Part shown: positions 1 through 11,148 of the stretch, in pieces | Numbering within the stretch: position 1 is the stretch's first letter | Layout of the letters: each line of letters begins with the position of its first letter | Source: Brevibacterium sp. UMB1308A | Lineage (GTDB): Bacteria > Actinomycetota > Actinomycetes > Actinomycetales > Brevibacteriaceae | Reading direction: 5' to 3' | DNA: 25,665 nt | Assembly: GCF_030230605.1 (NCBI RefSeq) | Contig: NZ_JASPDO010000030.1 | Coordinates: 1-25,665 of the forward strand | The notes under the pieces: generated by a model | Told to the model about the DNA's origin: nothing | Databases searched by the model: none | What the model saw: only the letters and a program-made list of their open reading frames with translations | Program-made: the position numbers and the translations under genes

Positions 1-288
1 TAAAATAAAACTGGCATCACAAAAACAAACAAACACGCTATTGAGTTGAAAAAGAACACACACAAAAACACTCACCAACACACAGCCGGCTCACGCTAAA
101 GGTGGTTTTGTTCACCAGGGCTTCACTCGCTTGTAGTGAGCTGTTCGCCTTGGCGACGGATTCTTACTCTATATCATTCGATACAGTCACGCAAGTTCAT
201 TCTTTGTGATCTGAACCACGCTGCGATCGATTTGATCTGGAGTAAATGGCTCTCGCTCGTTACCTCGCTGAGAGCAACGATGAAAACT
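1..288 (-). promoter_or_regulatory. Leader region of an rRNA operon lying off the left edge
   Basis: No protein gene is supported here. Read on the minus strand, 58 down to 30 gives TGTTCTTTTTCAACTCAATA followed by GCGTGTTTG. This closely resembles the boxA antitermination region just upstream of 16S rRNA genes in actinobacteria (family knowledge). The T-rich stretch down to base 1, with GTGATGCC and a run of T and A, also fits that leader. A 6-bp inverted repeat (249-254 with 270-275) and a smaller one near 125-140 could form hairpins in the transcript; neither has a U-tract. The 16S gene itself is not in the window, so the assignment is inferred from the leader and the two promoters. Confidence 0.72.
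168..195 (-). promoter_or_regulatory. Putative rRNA operon promoter P2
   Basis: On the minus strand, CTTGCG (195-190) is followed after 16 bases by TATAGAGT, with the -10 hexamer TATAGA at 173-168. The same -10 octamer and nearly the same -35 core occur in the second promoter about 120 bp upstream, which makes a tandem rRNA promoter pair plausible. The -35 is a poor match to TTGACA. Confidence 0.5.
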
Positions 289-337
289 CTATACCGACTC
301 GCCAGGCGTTTGCAAGCCGTTTTCTAAATTTTTTTCT
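288..337 (-). promoter_or_regulatory. Putative rRNA operon promoter P1 with UP-like A-tract
   Basis: On the minus strand the -35 is TTGCAA (315-310), the spacer is 16 bases and the -10 is TATAGA (293-288). Directly upstream, around 337-318, lies an A-rich stretch (seven A, then TTTAGAAAA) like the UP elements of strong rRNA promoters. The element overlaps the last codons of the CPBP gene: the -10 contains that gene's TAG stop. Confidence 0.55.
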
Positions 338-1356
338 GCGCGCCCTGGCTCCTTTGCTACCCGCCACACAAGCACCGCAGCAAGTGGCACAAGAACCACA
401 AGTGACCACACGCCAAGAACAGATGCGGTTACACCGTTGAAGGCTGTGTCGGCAGGCCAGAACAGCAGAGTGATTCCGGCAGCCGCATTAAACAGTCCAT
501 GGGCAAGCGCGGGAACCCAAATAGATCCCGTGGCTCCGTACAGGTATGCGAACCATGCACCTAATCCAATGCATGAAGCCGTCATGAGTGCCACACCGGG
601 CAACCCAAACAGGCCAAAGTTATAGCCCGCCATAATCAATGGAGCATGCCACACGCCCCAGATCGCACCACCGACCACTACGGCCCAGGCAAATCCCAAT
701 CGTTGTGTCAAAGCAGGGTACAAGTATCCGCGCCAGCCCAGCTCCTCGCCTACTGAAGGCAAAGCGTTGAAGATTGCACCCACAGGAATCATGGCGAACT
801 GCATAACTAAGAACAGTGCCAACGGCATACCCAACGCTGACGCTGATTGGTGGGCAAGAGTATGTCCATTGGCCGGCCATACTGGTGTGGCGATCGTAAT
901 GACAAGTGCAATAAGCAGGGTCACGGCCAGCGTGGCTACAAGCCCTAAAAGAAGTCGACGCACGTATGGCCAGTTCCCTGCTGCACGTGGCCTAAAACCG
1001 GGCACGCGCACCGGACGCCCGGCCCCCAGCATCGGAAACACACGTGAGAATTTCACACCGCTGACCATGAGTGTGATCACTGCAGCAATGCCAGGCGTAA
1101 ACATCATGACAACACCGCACACTTGTGCTATCAGACTCTGTGTGAACAGTTCACCTTCTGTGGGCATGGGCCCAGACCCCGGCTCACCCGTTTCTTTAAC
1201 GGCGGGAAGTGAGGGAGACAGGTCGATTCCTATCAACCAGATGGGAAGCGTCACAAACCAAGCGAGGCCCAACGCCAGAACAACGTACAGCCCTATGGCC
1301 TTTCCGCTTACCGGAAGGGCCGGAGAACGGTCGTTCAACGTTGTCACCGCAGGCAT
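289..1356 (-). CDS. CPBP-family intramembrane metalloprotease
   Basis: This is a 355-residue multi-pass membrane protein of the CPBP (CAAX protease / bacteriocin-processing, Abi) family, a group of intramembrane proteases. The family motifs are visible: EELGWRG (E204, E205, R209), WGVWH (H237) and HGLFN (H286, N290). Hydrophobic segments lie near 20-43, 77-100, 135-158, 176-200, 224-234, 252-300 and in the C-terminal 30 residues. Its ATG lies 13 nt inside the end of tyrS, so it is probably co-transcribed with tyrS. No clear ribosome binding site precedes the start, which suggests translational coupling. The substrate cannot be deduced; roles in prenyl-protein cleavage, peptide maturation or bacteriocin self-protection are known for relatives only. 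Confidence 0.88.
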   Translation of the reverse strand: MPAVTTLNDRSPALPVSGKAIGLYVVLALGLAWFVTLPIWLIGIDLSPSLPAVKETGEPGSGPMPTEGELFTQSLIAQVCGVVMMFTPGIAAVITLMVSGVKFSRVFPMLGAGRPVRVPGFRPRAAGNWPYVRRLLLGLVATLAVTLLIALVITIATPVWPANGHTLAHQSASALGMPLALFLVMQFAMIPVGAIFNALPSVGEELGWRGYLYPALTQRLGFAWAVVVGGAIWGVWHAPLIMAGYNFGLFGLPGVALMTASCIGLGAWFAYLYGATGSIWVPALAHGLFNAAAGITLLFWPADTAFNGVTASVLGVWSLVVLVPLAAVLVWRVAKEPGRAEKNLENGLQTPGESV

Positions 1357-2636
1357 GCTACTGCAAGCGTCTTCTTTCCACGTCGCAAAAGTGCTACTGC
1401 GTGATCGCCAGCGGGCAGGAACTGGTCTGCGGTCATCACGTGGTCTTCAGATTCGACCTTGACGTTGTTGATGTACGCGCCACCTTGTTGAATCGCTTTG
1501 CGCACTTCGCCCTTTGACTTAAGTTGCCCGGTCTCTGCAAACGCATCCACGAACAGGTCAACGACGTTAACCCCGGCTGCCAACGCAGCGGAATCGATGT
1601 CGGTTCCTGGAAGGGCCGAGGTGGCACCGGCGATCGTAGGTTCGTCGAGTTCGGTGAGTTCCCCGCGTCCGAACAGAGCGTCGGCTGCGGCAAAGGCCTG
1701 GTCCGTGGCTTCTTTTCCGTGGACGAGTTCCGTGACGTCCCGTGCGAGTGTTTTTTGCACGAGTCGCGTGTGGGGCGCTTCTTTGAACTGTTCGATGATG
1801 TCGTTGATTTCATCGAGTTCGCGAAGCGAGAACACTTTGAGGTAGCCCGGAGCGTCAGCGTCGGCAGTGTTGAGCCAGAACTGGCTAAATGCGTATGGGC
1901 TGGTCAGGGTTGGATCGAGCCACACAGTTCCGGTTTCGGTTTTTCCGAACTTGGTTCCGTCCGCTTTTGTGATGAGTTTGATGGACATCGCGTGGACGCT
2001 GGTCCGTTCGACGCGTCGAATCAGATCAGCCCCACTTGTCAGGTTGCCCCACTGGTCGGACCCACCGGTTTGGAGGGTGATTCCGTAGCGGCGGTAGAGC
2101 TCGAGGTAGTCGTTTCCTTGGAGCAGCTGGTAGGCGAACTCGGTGAACGAAATTCCCGCGTCCGAATTTAACCGTGCAGACACAGCTTCTTTCGCCAGCA
2201 TGCGGTTCACTGAGAAGTGTTTACCGACATCCCGCAAGAAGTCGAGGACGCTGATGTCACCGGTCCAGTCGTAGTTGTTGACCATGGTGGCGGCGTTGGG
2301 GCCCTCGAAGTCGAGGAACGGCTGAATTTGGGCGCGGATTTTCTCCACCCATCCTTCGACGACGTCACGCGGGTTAAGTGATCGTTCAGACGTCATTCGA
2401 GGGTCACCGATCAGCCCGGTTGCCCCACCCACCAGCATGTAAGGCGTGTGGCCGGCCGCCTGTAGGCGCCTGGCAACAAGGATCTGGACAAGGTTACCCA
2501 TGTGCAGGCTTGGAGCAGTTGGGTCGAAGCCCACATAAAACTTCAGTGACTCTTCTGACAGTGCTTTGTGCAAAGCATCTTCGTCAGTCGTCTGAGCGAC
2601 AAGCTCACGTTTGACTAGGTCACTAAAAATGTTCAC
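1344..2636 (-). CDS. tyrS: Tyrosyl-tRNA synthetase
   Basis: This cytoplasmic class I enzyme charges tRNA-Tyr with tyrosine using ATP. At 430 residues it has the usual bacterial length. The HIGH-type motif is H45-M-G-N47/48 region (PSLHMGNL), the tyrosine and ATP pocket includes SDQWGN (193-198), and the KMSKS-type loop is KFGKT (229-233), the normal bacterial TyrS form. A C-terminal S4-like RNA-binding domain is seen at about 365-425. The start is GTG, preceded by GGAAAGG at a suitable distance. It lies 44 bp after argH and is probably read in the same transcript. A 6-bp inverted repeat (2660-2676) sits in that gap but has no U-tract. Confidence 0.97.
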   Translation of the reverse strand: MNIFSDLVKRELVAQTTDEDALHKALSEESLKFYVGFDPTAPSLHMGNLVQILVARRLQAAGHTPYMLVGGATGLIGDPRMTSERSLNPRDVVEGWVEKIRAQIQPFLDFEGPNAATMVNNYDWTGDISVLDFLRDVGKHFSVNRMLAKEAVSARLNSDAGISFTEFAYQLLQGNDYLELYRRYGITLQTGGSDQWGNLTSGADLIRRVERTSVHAMSIKLITKADGTKFGKTETGTVWLDPTLTSPYAFSQFWLNTADADAPGYLKVFSLRELDEINDIIEQFKEAPHTRLVQKTLARDVTELVHGKEATDQAFAAADALFGRGELTELDEPTIAGATSALPGTDIDSAALAAGVNVVDLFVDAFAETGQLKSKGEVRKAIQQGGAYINNVKVESEDHVMTADQFLPAGDHAVALLRRGKKTLAVACLR

Positions 2637-2680
2637 GGGTTACCTTTCCTATTTCCTTGTGTCATTCTGCATGACAGTGC

Positions 2681-5331
<2,651 letters not shown>

Positions 5332-5333
5332 GT

Positions 5334-5888
5334 TTACTCCTTGTCTTCCGCGCCAGCCAGGCAAATGAACTGGTTGGCAATGTCTTTTCCACCTTGTGGG
5401 TCTGCTGAAATGATGAGAACTGTGTCGTCGCCGGCGATCGTGCCGATGATTTCAGGAATCACCGAATGGTCAATCGTAGACGCGAGAAACTGTGCTGCAC
5501 CCGGTGGGGTGCGGAGCACTGCAAGGTTCGCCGACCATGTGGCCGACACCAGCAATTCTTCTAAGTGCCGCTGAAGCTTCGCGTGCAGGACATGCCCCTT
5601 GACTCCTTGTTCAAGAGAGCGGTCGCCCCCTTCACCAGGAACAGCGTATGCGCTTCCTTCTGCCGTGCGCACCTTGATGGCGCCCAGCTCCACCAGATCG
5701 CGTGACAGGGTCGCCTGAGTGACAGCGATTCCGGTACCGGCCAGAAGCTCGATGAGTTCAGTCTGCGAGCGCACGTGGTTGCGTCGAATGATGTCGATCA
5801 GCAGTGCGTGCCTGGCTGCTTTTGTTCCGGGAATCGCATTCGCGACGCTGCTGGTTTCGTTTGTGTCACTGGCCCCGTTTTTACTCAC
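5334..5888 (-). CDS. argR: Arginine repressor ArgR
   Basis: ArgR is the arginine-sensing hexameric repressor of arginine genes. From the chosen start it has 184 residues: an N-terminal winged-helix DNA-binding domain (about 24-90, with SQTELIELL and TQATLSRDL) and a C-terminal oligomerisation and arginine-binding domain (about 105-182, with GDDTVLII). The GTG at 5888 is selected over an upstream ATG because GGGGAG lies 6 bases before it and the GTGA overlap with the argF stop matches the style of the operon. The alternative start would put 16 extra residues inside argF. Its probable target is the pair of ARG-box-like palindromes in front of argC, so it would repress its own operon. Confidence 0.95.
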   Translation of the reverse strand: MSKNGASDTNETSSVANAIPGTKAARHALLIDIIRRNHVRSQTELIELLAGTGIAVTQATLSRDLVELGAIKVRTAEGSAYAVPGEGGDRSLEQGVKGHVLHAKLQRHLEELLVSATWSANLAVLRTPPGAAQFLASTIDHSVIPEIIGTIAGDDTVLIISADPQGGKDIANQFICLAGAEDKE

Positions 5889-6853
5889 GCGCCACTCCCC
5901 TGTGCGCCACGCCCCTGCGACTGAGCCATGAGCCATGCCATGAGGGCCTTTTGTGCGTGTAGACGGTTTTCGGCTTCGTCGAACACGACGGATTGGGGGC
6001 CGTCGATGACCTCGGCGGTCACTTCAAAGCCGCGGTAGGCGGGCAGGCAGTGCATGAAGATGGGGTTATCGCCCAAATCCATGAGTTCCTGTGTGACGGT
6101 GTAGGGGGTGAAGGGTGACTGGGCGTCGTTGCGCCCGTGGGCGTCTTGCCCCATGGATACCCACGTGTCGGTGACCAGGATGTTGGCGCCCGAGGCGGCT
6201 TCCCGCGCGTCTGTTGTGACAGTGACGCTGCCGCCGGTTTGGGTGGAAAGTTCGCGTGCTTCGGAAAGGACGTGGGGGGCTGGGTGGTAGCCCTCTGGGG
6301 CGGCGATGCGCACGTGCATTCCCGCGTTGACGCAGGCCAGTACGTACGAGTGGGCCATGTTGTTGGCACCGTCTCCAAAGTAGCTCAAAGTCAGACCGGC
6401 GAGCCCGTTGCCTTCGCCGGTTGACCTGTGTTCGCGGATGGTGAGCAGGTCTGCCAGCAGTTGGCACGGGTGGTAGTCGTCGCACAGCGCGTTGATGACG
6501 GGCACTGTGGAGTTCTGCGCCATCTTTTGGAGTCCTTCGTGGGCGAAGGTGCGCCACACGATTGTGGAGGTCATGGACGACATGACGCGCGCCGTGTCTT
6601 CAATGGTTTCTTTGTGCCCAATCTGGGATTCGCCGGGGTTGATGATGAGTGGTTGGCCGCCCAAGGCTGCGACACCTGCGGCAAAGGACACGCGTGTGCG
6701 GGTCGAGGTCTTGTCGAAGATGACCGCAACTGTCTGTGGCCCCGCGTACGGCTTGAGCGAATACGGGTTGGCTTTGAGCTCAGCCGCCAGGTCGAGTACT
6801 TCGTTGAGTTCTGCCGGGCTGAGGTCGGTGTCTTTGAGGAAGTGTCTGGTCAT
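5885..6853 (-). CDS. argF: Ornithine carbamoyltransferase
   Basis: The enzyme transfers the carbamoyl group from carbamoyl phosphate to ornithine, giving citrulline. It has 322 residues, within the family range. Motifs are complete: carbamoyl-phosphate loop STRTR (50-54), HPCQ (128-131), DTWVSMGQ (229-236), which binds ornithine in this family, and the HCLP loop (268-271) with the reactive cysteine. The ATG overlaps the argD stop as ATGA, and its own TGA overlaps the GTG start of argR. The biosynthetic context argues for the anabolic enzyme rather than the catabolic ArcB. Confidence 0.97.
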   Translation of the reverse strand: MTRHFLKDTDLSPAELNEVLDLAAELKANPYSLKPYAGPQTVAVIFDKTSTRTRVSFAAGVAALGGQPLIINPGESQIGHKETIEDTARVMSSMTSTIVWRTFAHEGLQKMAQNSTVPVINALCDDYHPCQLLADLLTIREHRSTGEGNGLAGLTLSYFGDGANNMAHSYVLACVNAGMHVRIAAPEGYHPAPHVLSEARELSTQTGGSVTVTTDAREAASGANILVTDTWVSMGQDAHGRNDAQSPFTPYTVTQELMDLGDNPIFMHCLPAYRGFEVTAEVIDGPQSVVFDEAENRLHAQKALMAWLMAQSQGRGAQGSGA

Positions 6854-8025
6854 GCGATGTCCTGAAGAATCTGTGGAATCGAGTGGATGAACTCATCGAT
6901 CTGGCTACTAGTCACAATAAGTGGTGGCGCGATGCGGACTCGCTCCGGGGTCGCCGGGTTGACGATGATGCCGTGTGTGAGCGCCGAGGCGGCGAAGGCT
7001 TTCGCTCCCCCGGCAGGTTCGAATGACAGCAGGAGGCCACTGCCCCGAACGCCGGTGATGCCGTCAAGGTTTTCGAGGCTGTTACGCAGGTGTTCGCCGG
7101 TTTGGCGCACGTGTTCTAGCAGTCCGTCGCGCTCGATGACGTTGAGAACGGCGAGTCCGGCCGCAGTTGCGACGGGGTTGCCACTGTAGGTGGAGCCGTG
7201 TTCGCCGGGTGCCAGGAGTTTCGTCACGTCCGCCCCGAATGTGAGGGTCGCGGCCAGTGGGATTCCTCCGCCAATGCCTTTAGCCGAAGTCACCACGTCG
7301 GGCACGATCCCTTCCCCAATGTCTGGGTTCTGGAAGGCGTACCAGTATCCGGTGCGTGCAATTCCGGTTTGGACTTCGTCAAGGATGAGAAGCGCTCCCA
7401 CCGCCGAGGTGGCTTCCCGTGCCGCTGTCAGGTACCCGGCCGGGTGGGGACGGACGCCTGCTTCACCTTGGATGGGTTCGATGATGACGGCTGCGCAGGT
7501 GTCATCGATAGCGTTCGTGAGCGCGTCAATGTCGCCATGCGGAACGTGCTCGACTCCTGGGAGGAGCGGGTCGAAAGGTTCACGGTAGGCGGGTTTGTGG
7601 GTCACGGAAAGGGATCCCAGGGTGCGCCCGTGGAATCCGCCTTCGACGGCCACGATTTTGGTGCGTCCGGTTTTGCGTGCGATTTTCAGGGCCGCCTCGT
7701 TGGCTTCTGATCCGGAGTTGGAGAAGTACACTGACGAGCCTTCAGGTGCGTTCGCTACCTTGAGGAGTGCGTGTGCAAGCTCGATCTGCGGATCCGACGC
7801 GAAGTAGTTGGAGATGTGCCCAAGTGTGAGCATTTGGTTGCTCACGGCTTTCACCAGGTCAGGGTGGGCGTGGCCTAAGGAGTTAACCGCAATTCCAGCT
7901 AAGAAATCCAGATACTTCTTACCTTCGGAGTCCCACACGTAGGCACCGTTACCGCGCTCCAGCTTGAGCTGAGGCTTACCCAGGGCGGGCAGGATTGCGT
8001 TGCTGTGTTCGTCTTGCCAGGTCAT
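6850..8025 (-). CDS. argD: Acetylornithine aminotransferase
   Basis: This PLP-dependent class III aminotransferase makes N-acetylornithine from N-acetylglutamate semialdehyde, using glutamate as amino donor. It has 391 residues. Visible signatures are GSEANE (105-110), which holds the cofactor phosphate, D216 in LLILDEVQTG for the pyridine nitrogen, and the Schiff-base lysine K249 in TSAKGIGGG. Both ends overlap neighbours by ATGA (argB upstream, argF downstream). In some bacteria ArgD also acts in lysine synthesis; nothing here decides that. Confidence 0.96.
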   Translation of the reverse strand: MTWQDEHSNAILPALGKPQLKLERGNGAYVWDSEGKKYLDFLAGIAVNSLGHAHPDLVKAVSNQMLTLGHISNYFASDPQIELAHALLKVANAPEGSSVYFSNSGSEANEAALKIARKTGRTKIVAVEGGFHGRTLGSLSVTHKPAYREPFDPLLPGVEHVPHGDIDALTNAIDDTCAAVIIEPIQGEAGVRPHPAGYLTAAREATSAVGALLILDEVQTGIARTGYWYAFQNPDIGEGIVPDVVTSAKGIGGGIPLAATLTFGADVTKLLAPGEHGSTYSGNPVATAAGLAVLNVIERDGLLEHVRQTGEHLRNSLENLDGITGVRGSGLLLSFEPAGGAKAFAASALTHGIIVNPATPERVRIAPPLIVTSSQIDEFIHSIPQILQDIA

Positions 8026-8915
8026 GCGTCGCCTCCTAACACCATGGTTCCAATTCCTTCGTCGGTAAAGACTTCGAGAAGGACCGAGTGGGCGGTACGT
8101 CCGTCGACAACGTGAACTTGGTTCACACCCGCATCAACCGCTTCTAGAGCAGCCGTCATTTTAGGGATCATGCCTGAATCGAGCGACGGTAAAAGCTCAC
8201 GGAGTTCCTGCGCCGTGATTTCGCTGATGAGGCTGTCGGTGTCGGGCCAGTTGGCGTACAGGCCCGGAACATCAGTGAGCATGATGAACTTGTCAGCCTT
8301 CATGTGCTTAGCAATTGCGGCGGCCGCCAGGTCGGCGTTAATGTTCAGTGGCATTCCAAGTTCACCACCAAGTTCAGCCGCAATTGAGCACACGACAGGC
8401 ACTCGCCCTTGGTCCAAAAGCTCGTTGAGGAACTGCGTGTTGACCGCTTCGATGTTGCCTACGCGCCCAAGTTCGGCACGTTCGACGGGGCTTGCTAACA
8501 ACAGGTCAGCGTCTTCCCCGGACAGCCCAACGGCCGCGTCTCCGTTTTGGTTGATGCGCGACACAATGTCGCGGTTGACCTGCCCAGCCAACACCATACG
8601 GGTGACGGTTGCCGCCTCGGGACTGGTTACCCGCTGCCCGTCGACAAACTCGCTAGGAATGCCCAGCCTATCCAGCATTGCCCCAATTTGCGGGCCGCCT
8701 CCGTGGACCACGATGGGGCGGATCCCAGCGAACCGCAAGAATGCCACGTCGTCTGCGAACGACTGCTGGAGTTCGTGGGAAATCATGGCGTTGCCACCGT
8801 ATTTGATGACGATGGTGGCGCCGGAAAACTTCTTGATCCACGGCAGAGCCTCGGTGAGTGTTGAGGCTTTGATCTGCGCGCGGGCCACGCGTTGGGCGGG
8901 TGAAAGTTGTGTCAT
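8022..8915 (-). CDS. argB: Acetylglutamate kinase
   Basis: The kinase phosphorylates N-acetylglutamate with ATP, the second step of the pathway and in many bacteria the site of arginine feedback. It belongs to the amino acid kinase family. The glycine-rich stretches VIKYGGNAM (near 35-43) and VVHGGGPQIG (near 68-77) form the phosphate-binding loops. The chosen start gives 297 residues and an ATGA overlap with the argJ stop; an earlier in-frame start would add 18 residues unlike the family (MDQRPHPPV...) and lie entirely within argJ. The N-terminal helix before the core (QRVARAQIKASTL) resembles the one used for hexamer formation in arginine-inhibited enzymes, so feedback inhibition is likely but inferred. 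Confidence 0.96.
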   Translation of the reverse strand: MTQLSPAQRVARAQIKASTLTEALPWIKKFSGATIVIKYGGNAMISHELQQSFADDVAFLRFAGIRPIVVHGGGPQIGAMLDRLGIPSEFVDGQRVTSPEAATVTRMVLAGQVNRDIVSRINQNGDAAVGLSGEDADLLLASPVERAELGRVGNIEAVNTQFLNELLDQGRVPVVCSIAAELGGELGMPLNINADLAAAAIAKHMKADKFIMLTDVPGLYANWPDTDSLISEITAQELRELLPSLDSGMIPKMTAALEAVDAGVNQVHVVDGRTAHSVLLEVFTDEGIGTMVLGGDA

Positions 8916-10084
8916 GACGAGTATGCGCTGTTCTCTTCGACGTACTGGTGGGTGAGGTCGTTGGTCCACACGGTGGCCCGGTGGTCGCCTGCGTTGAGGT
9001 TGATGTCCACGGTCACGTCACGGGTGAACACGACAGTTTCGGGGTCGGCGTGCGGGCCGGATGCCACGCACACGGGAACTCCGTTGACCGTCACGTCGAT
9101 GTTGGCTGGGTCGAATTCGGCCGAGGTGGTTCCCACCTGTGCCACGATCCGTCCCCAGTTTGGGTCCTCACCGAAAATGGCGGTTTTGAACAGGTTGGAG
9201 CGGGACACGGCCCGGGAGACTTCCTCAGCGTCGGCTTCGCTTGCCGCTCCCGAGGTGGTAATCGCGATGTTGTGCGCGGCACCTTCCGCGTCGCTCATGA
9301 GTTGGCGGGCCAGATCTTGGCAGGCCTCGGTAAGTGCCTGCGTGAATGCGTCCAGGTCAGGGTGGACACCGCTAGCCCCGGAGCTCATGAGGACCACGGT
9401 GTCGTTGGTGGACATGCACGCGTCGGAGTCGAGCCTGTCAAAGCTGCGGGCGGTTGCGTGACGCAGTGCGGTGTCGAGTTCTTCAGGTGTCAGTTGAGCG
9501 TCGGTGGTGAGGACTACGAGCATCGTGGCGAGCGCAGGCGCCAGCATTCCAGCACCCTTTGCGATTCCACCGATAGTGCAGTCGCCCACGGACACTTCGA
9601 CGTTCTTGGGAACGGTGTCGGTGGTCATGATTGCCCGGGCGGCGCCTTCTCCCCCGGTTGTACTCAGCGCGTTGATCGCGGGCGTGATTCCACCCAGCAA
9701 CGTGTCGCGCCACGTCTGGTCCCCCACCCCAATCAGGCCGGTTGAACAGACGACGATATCGCTGGCCGTCACGGGTTCGTTGCCGGTCGCTGTCAGGCCG
9801 GCGGCGACCTCGGCGGCGGTCATCTCAGTGGTTTCATACCCGAACTGGCCGGTGAAGCAGTTGGCGCCCCCGGAGTTGAGGACTACGGCGCGAGCCCCGC
9901 CACCTGCGGTGACTTTCTGGGAGAACAGAACCGGGTTAGCCTTGCACCGGTTGGACGTGTACACCGCGGCCACTGCGTGCTGGGGGCCGTCGTTGACGAC
10001 GAGAGCCAGATCTGGCTGACCACTGGGTTTGAGTCCTGCGGTGACTCCGGATGCGCGGAATCCGCGTGGTGAAGTTACGGTCAC
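8912..10084 (-). CDS. argJ: Bifunctional glutamate N-acetyltransferase / ornithine acetyltransferase
   Basis: ArgJ moves the acetyl group from N-acetylornithine to glutamate, recycling it, and in bifunctional forms also uses acetyl-CoA. From the chosen GTG it has 390 residues. The self-cleavage site is visible as KGAGMLAPALATML (176-189), where T187 would become the N-terminal nucleophile of the beta chain. The GTG overlaps the argC stop as GTGA and follows AAGGAG by 7 bases. An in-frame ATG-like start 66 codons upstream would add an Arg/Pro-rich tail read entirely in another frame of argC and is rejected. No argA-like gene is in the window; whether ArgJ is bifunctional cannot be read from the sequence. 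Confidence 0.95.
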   Translation of the reverse strand: MTVTSPRGFRASGVTAGLKPSGQPDLALVVNDGPQHAVAAVYTSNRCKANPVLFSQKVTAGGGARAVVLNSGGANCFTGQFGYETTEMTAAEVAAGLTATGNEPVTASDIVVCSTGLIGVGDQTWRDTLLGGITPAINALSTTGGEGAARAIMTTDTVPKNVEVSVGDCTIGGIAKGAGMLAPALATMLVVLTTDAQLTPEELDTALRHATARSFDRLDSDACMSTNDTVVLMSSGASGVHPDLDAFTQALTEACQDLARQLMSDAEGAAHNIAITTSGAASEADAEEVSRAVSRSNLFKTAIFGEDPNWGRIVAQVGTTSAEFDPANIDVTVNGVPVCVASGPHADPETVVFTRDVTVDINLNAGDHRATVWTNDLTHQYVEENSAYSS

Positions 10085-11148
10085 GGTGCCACTCCTTGCT
10101 GTGTGAGGCCGGTTGTTTCGTCCAGGCCCAATGCCAGGTTCATGCTTTGGATCGCCTGCCCTGCTGTGCCGCGGACCAGGTTGTCGAGCGCGCACACGAC
10201 GACTGCGGTTCCTGCGCGTTCGTCCACTGCCGCCTGGAGGTGCGCGGTGTGGGCACCTGCCGTGGCCGAGGTGGTTGGCCACTGGTCCTGAGGAAGAACA
10301 GTCACGAAGGGTTCGGCTTCATATGCGTCCGTGAGCGTTTGGCTGATCTGGCTTGCCGAGGCGTGGGTGGGCGCGGACACGGTTGCCAGGATCCCGCGGG
10401 CCATGGGTACCAGTGTTGGGGTGAACGTGATGCGCGTGGTGGATTGCGCGACGTCTTCGCCAATCACGTGAGCGAGGTTCTGTTCAATTTCGGGAATGTG
10501 GCGGTGGGTGCCACCTACCGCGTAGGGGCTCGCGTTGCCCAGGATCTCGCCGGCCAGCAGGTGTGGCTTGAGGGCTTTTCCTGCCCCGGAGACTCCGTTG
10601 GCCAGAACCGCGGTGAGGGCGGTGTGGTCGATGAGACCGGCTTTGACCAGTGGTTGTATGGCTAGCGTGATTGCTGTGACGTTACAGCCGGGGACCGCGA
10701 TCCGGCGGGCCTGGGTAAGGAGTTCACGCTGGGTGGGCCCTTGGGCGCGGAGAAGTTCAGGGAGACCGTACGTCCAGGTTCCTTGGTGTTCGGACTTGTA
10801 GTACGCCTCCCAGGCTTCAGCTAGCTCGAGGCGGTGGTCCGCAGCAAGGTCCAGGATGAGGGTGTCTGGTGAGAGTTTTCCCAGCTCAGCAGCGATTTTC
10901 CCGCTGGCCCCGTGCGGGAGTGCCAGGACAACGACGTCATGGCCGGCAAGCACCTGAGCGGTCGATGGCTGGATCACCATATGCGCGTAGTCGCGCAGGT
11001 GGGGCTGGTGGCTTCCAAGGAGTGAACCGGCAGTAGAATGACCACAGACTGTTGTTACGTTTGCACATGGGTGTGCCGAAAGCAGTCTCAGCATTTCGCC
11101 ACCGGCATACCCGGTCGCACCGGAGACGGCGACGGAATAAGTCTTCAT
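10081..11148 (-). CDS. argC: N-acetyl-gamma-glutamyl-phosphate reductase
   Basis: This NADPH-dependent enzyme reduces N-acetylglutamyl phosphate to the semialdehyde. It has 355 residues, near the usual length. The N-terminal Rossmann motif GATGYAGGE (10-18) and the catalytic cysteine C155 in VPGCNVTA are intact, as is the HRHIPEIEQ substrate region near 260. It is the first gene of the arginine operon. No ribosome binding site lies before the ATG; instead a TATAGT box ends 7 bases upstream, so the mRNA may be leaderless. One ARG-box-like palindrome abuts the start codon. Confidence 0.96.
   Translation of the reverse strand: MKTYSVAVSGATGYAGGEMLRLLSAHPCANVTTVCGHSTAGSLLGSHQPHLRDYAHMVIQPSTAQVLAGHDVVVLALPHGASGKIAAELGKLSPDTLILDLAADHRLELAEAWEAYYKSEHQGTWTYGLPELLRAQGPTQRELLTQARRIAVPGCNVTAITLAIQPLVKAGLIDHTALTAVLANGVSGAGKALKPHLLAGEILGNASPYAVGGTHRHIPEIEQNLAHVIGEDVAQSTTRITFTPTLVPMARGILATVSAPTHASASQISQTLTDAYEAEPFVTVLPQDQWPTTSATAGAHTAHLQAAVDERAGTAVVVCALDNLVRGTAGQAIQSMNLALGLDETTGLTQQGVAP

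Noticed and set aside
767..1462. 231-codon open frame on the plus strand
   Set aside because: It is antisense to the CPBP gene and the end of tyrS, both well supported by motifs.
2660..2676. Inverted repeat between argH and tyrS as a terminator
   Set aside because: It has only 6 bp of stem and no U-tract on the minus strand.
5889..5936. Longer argR start
   Set aside because: It would read into argF in another frame; the GTG at 5888 has GGGGAG at the right distance.
8916..8969. Longer argB start
   Set aside because: The extra 18 residues do not resemble the family and would overlap argJ. The ATG at 8915 gives the usual ATGA junction.
10085..10282. Upstream extension of argJ by 66 codons
   Set aside because: It lies wholly within argC in another frame and is Arg/Pro-rich. 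The GTG at 10084 has a good ribosome binding site and the GTGA overlap.
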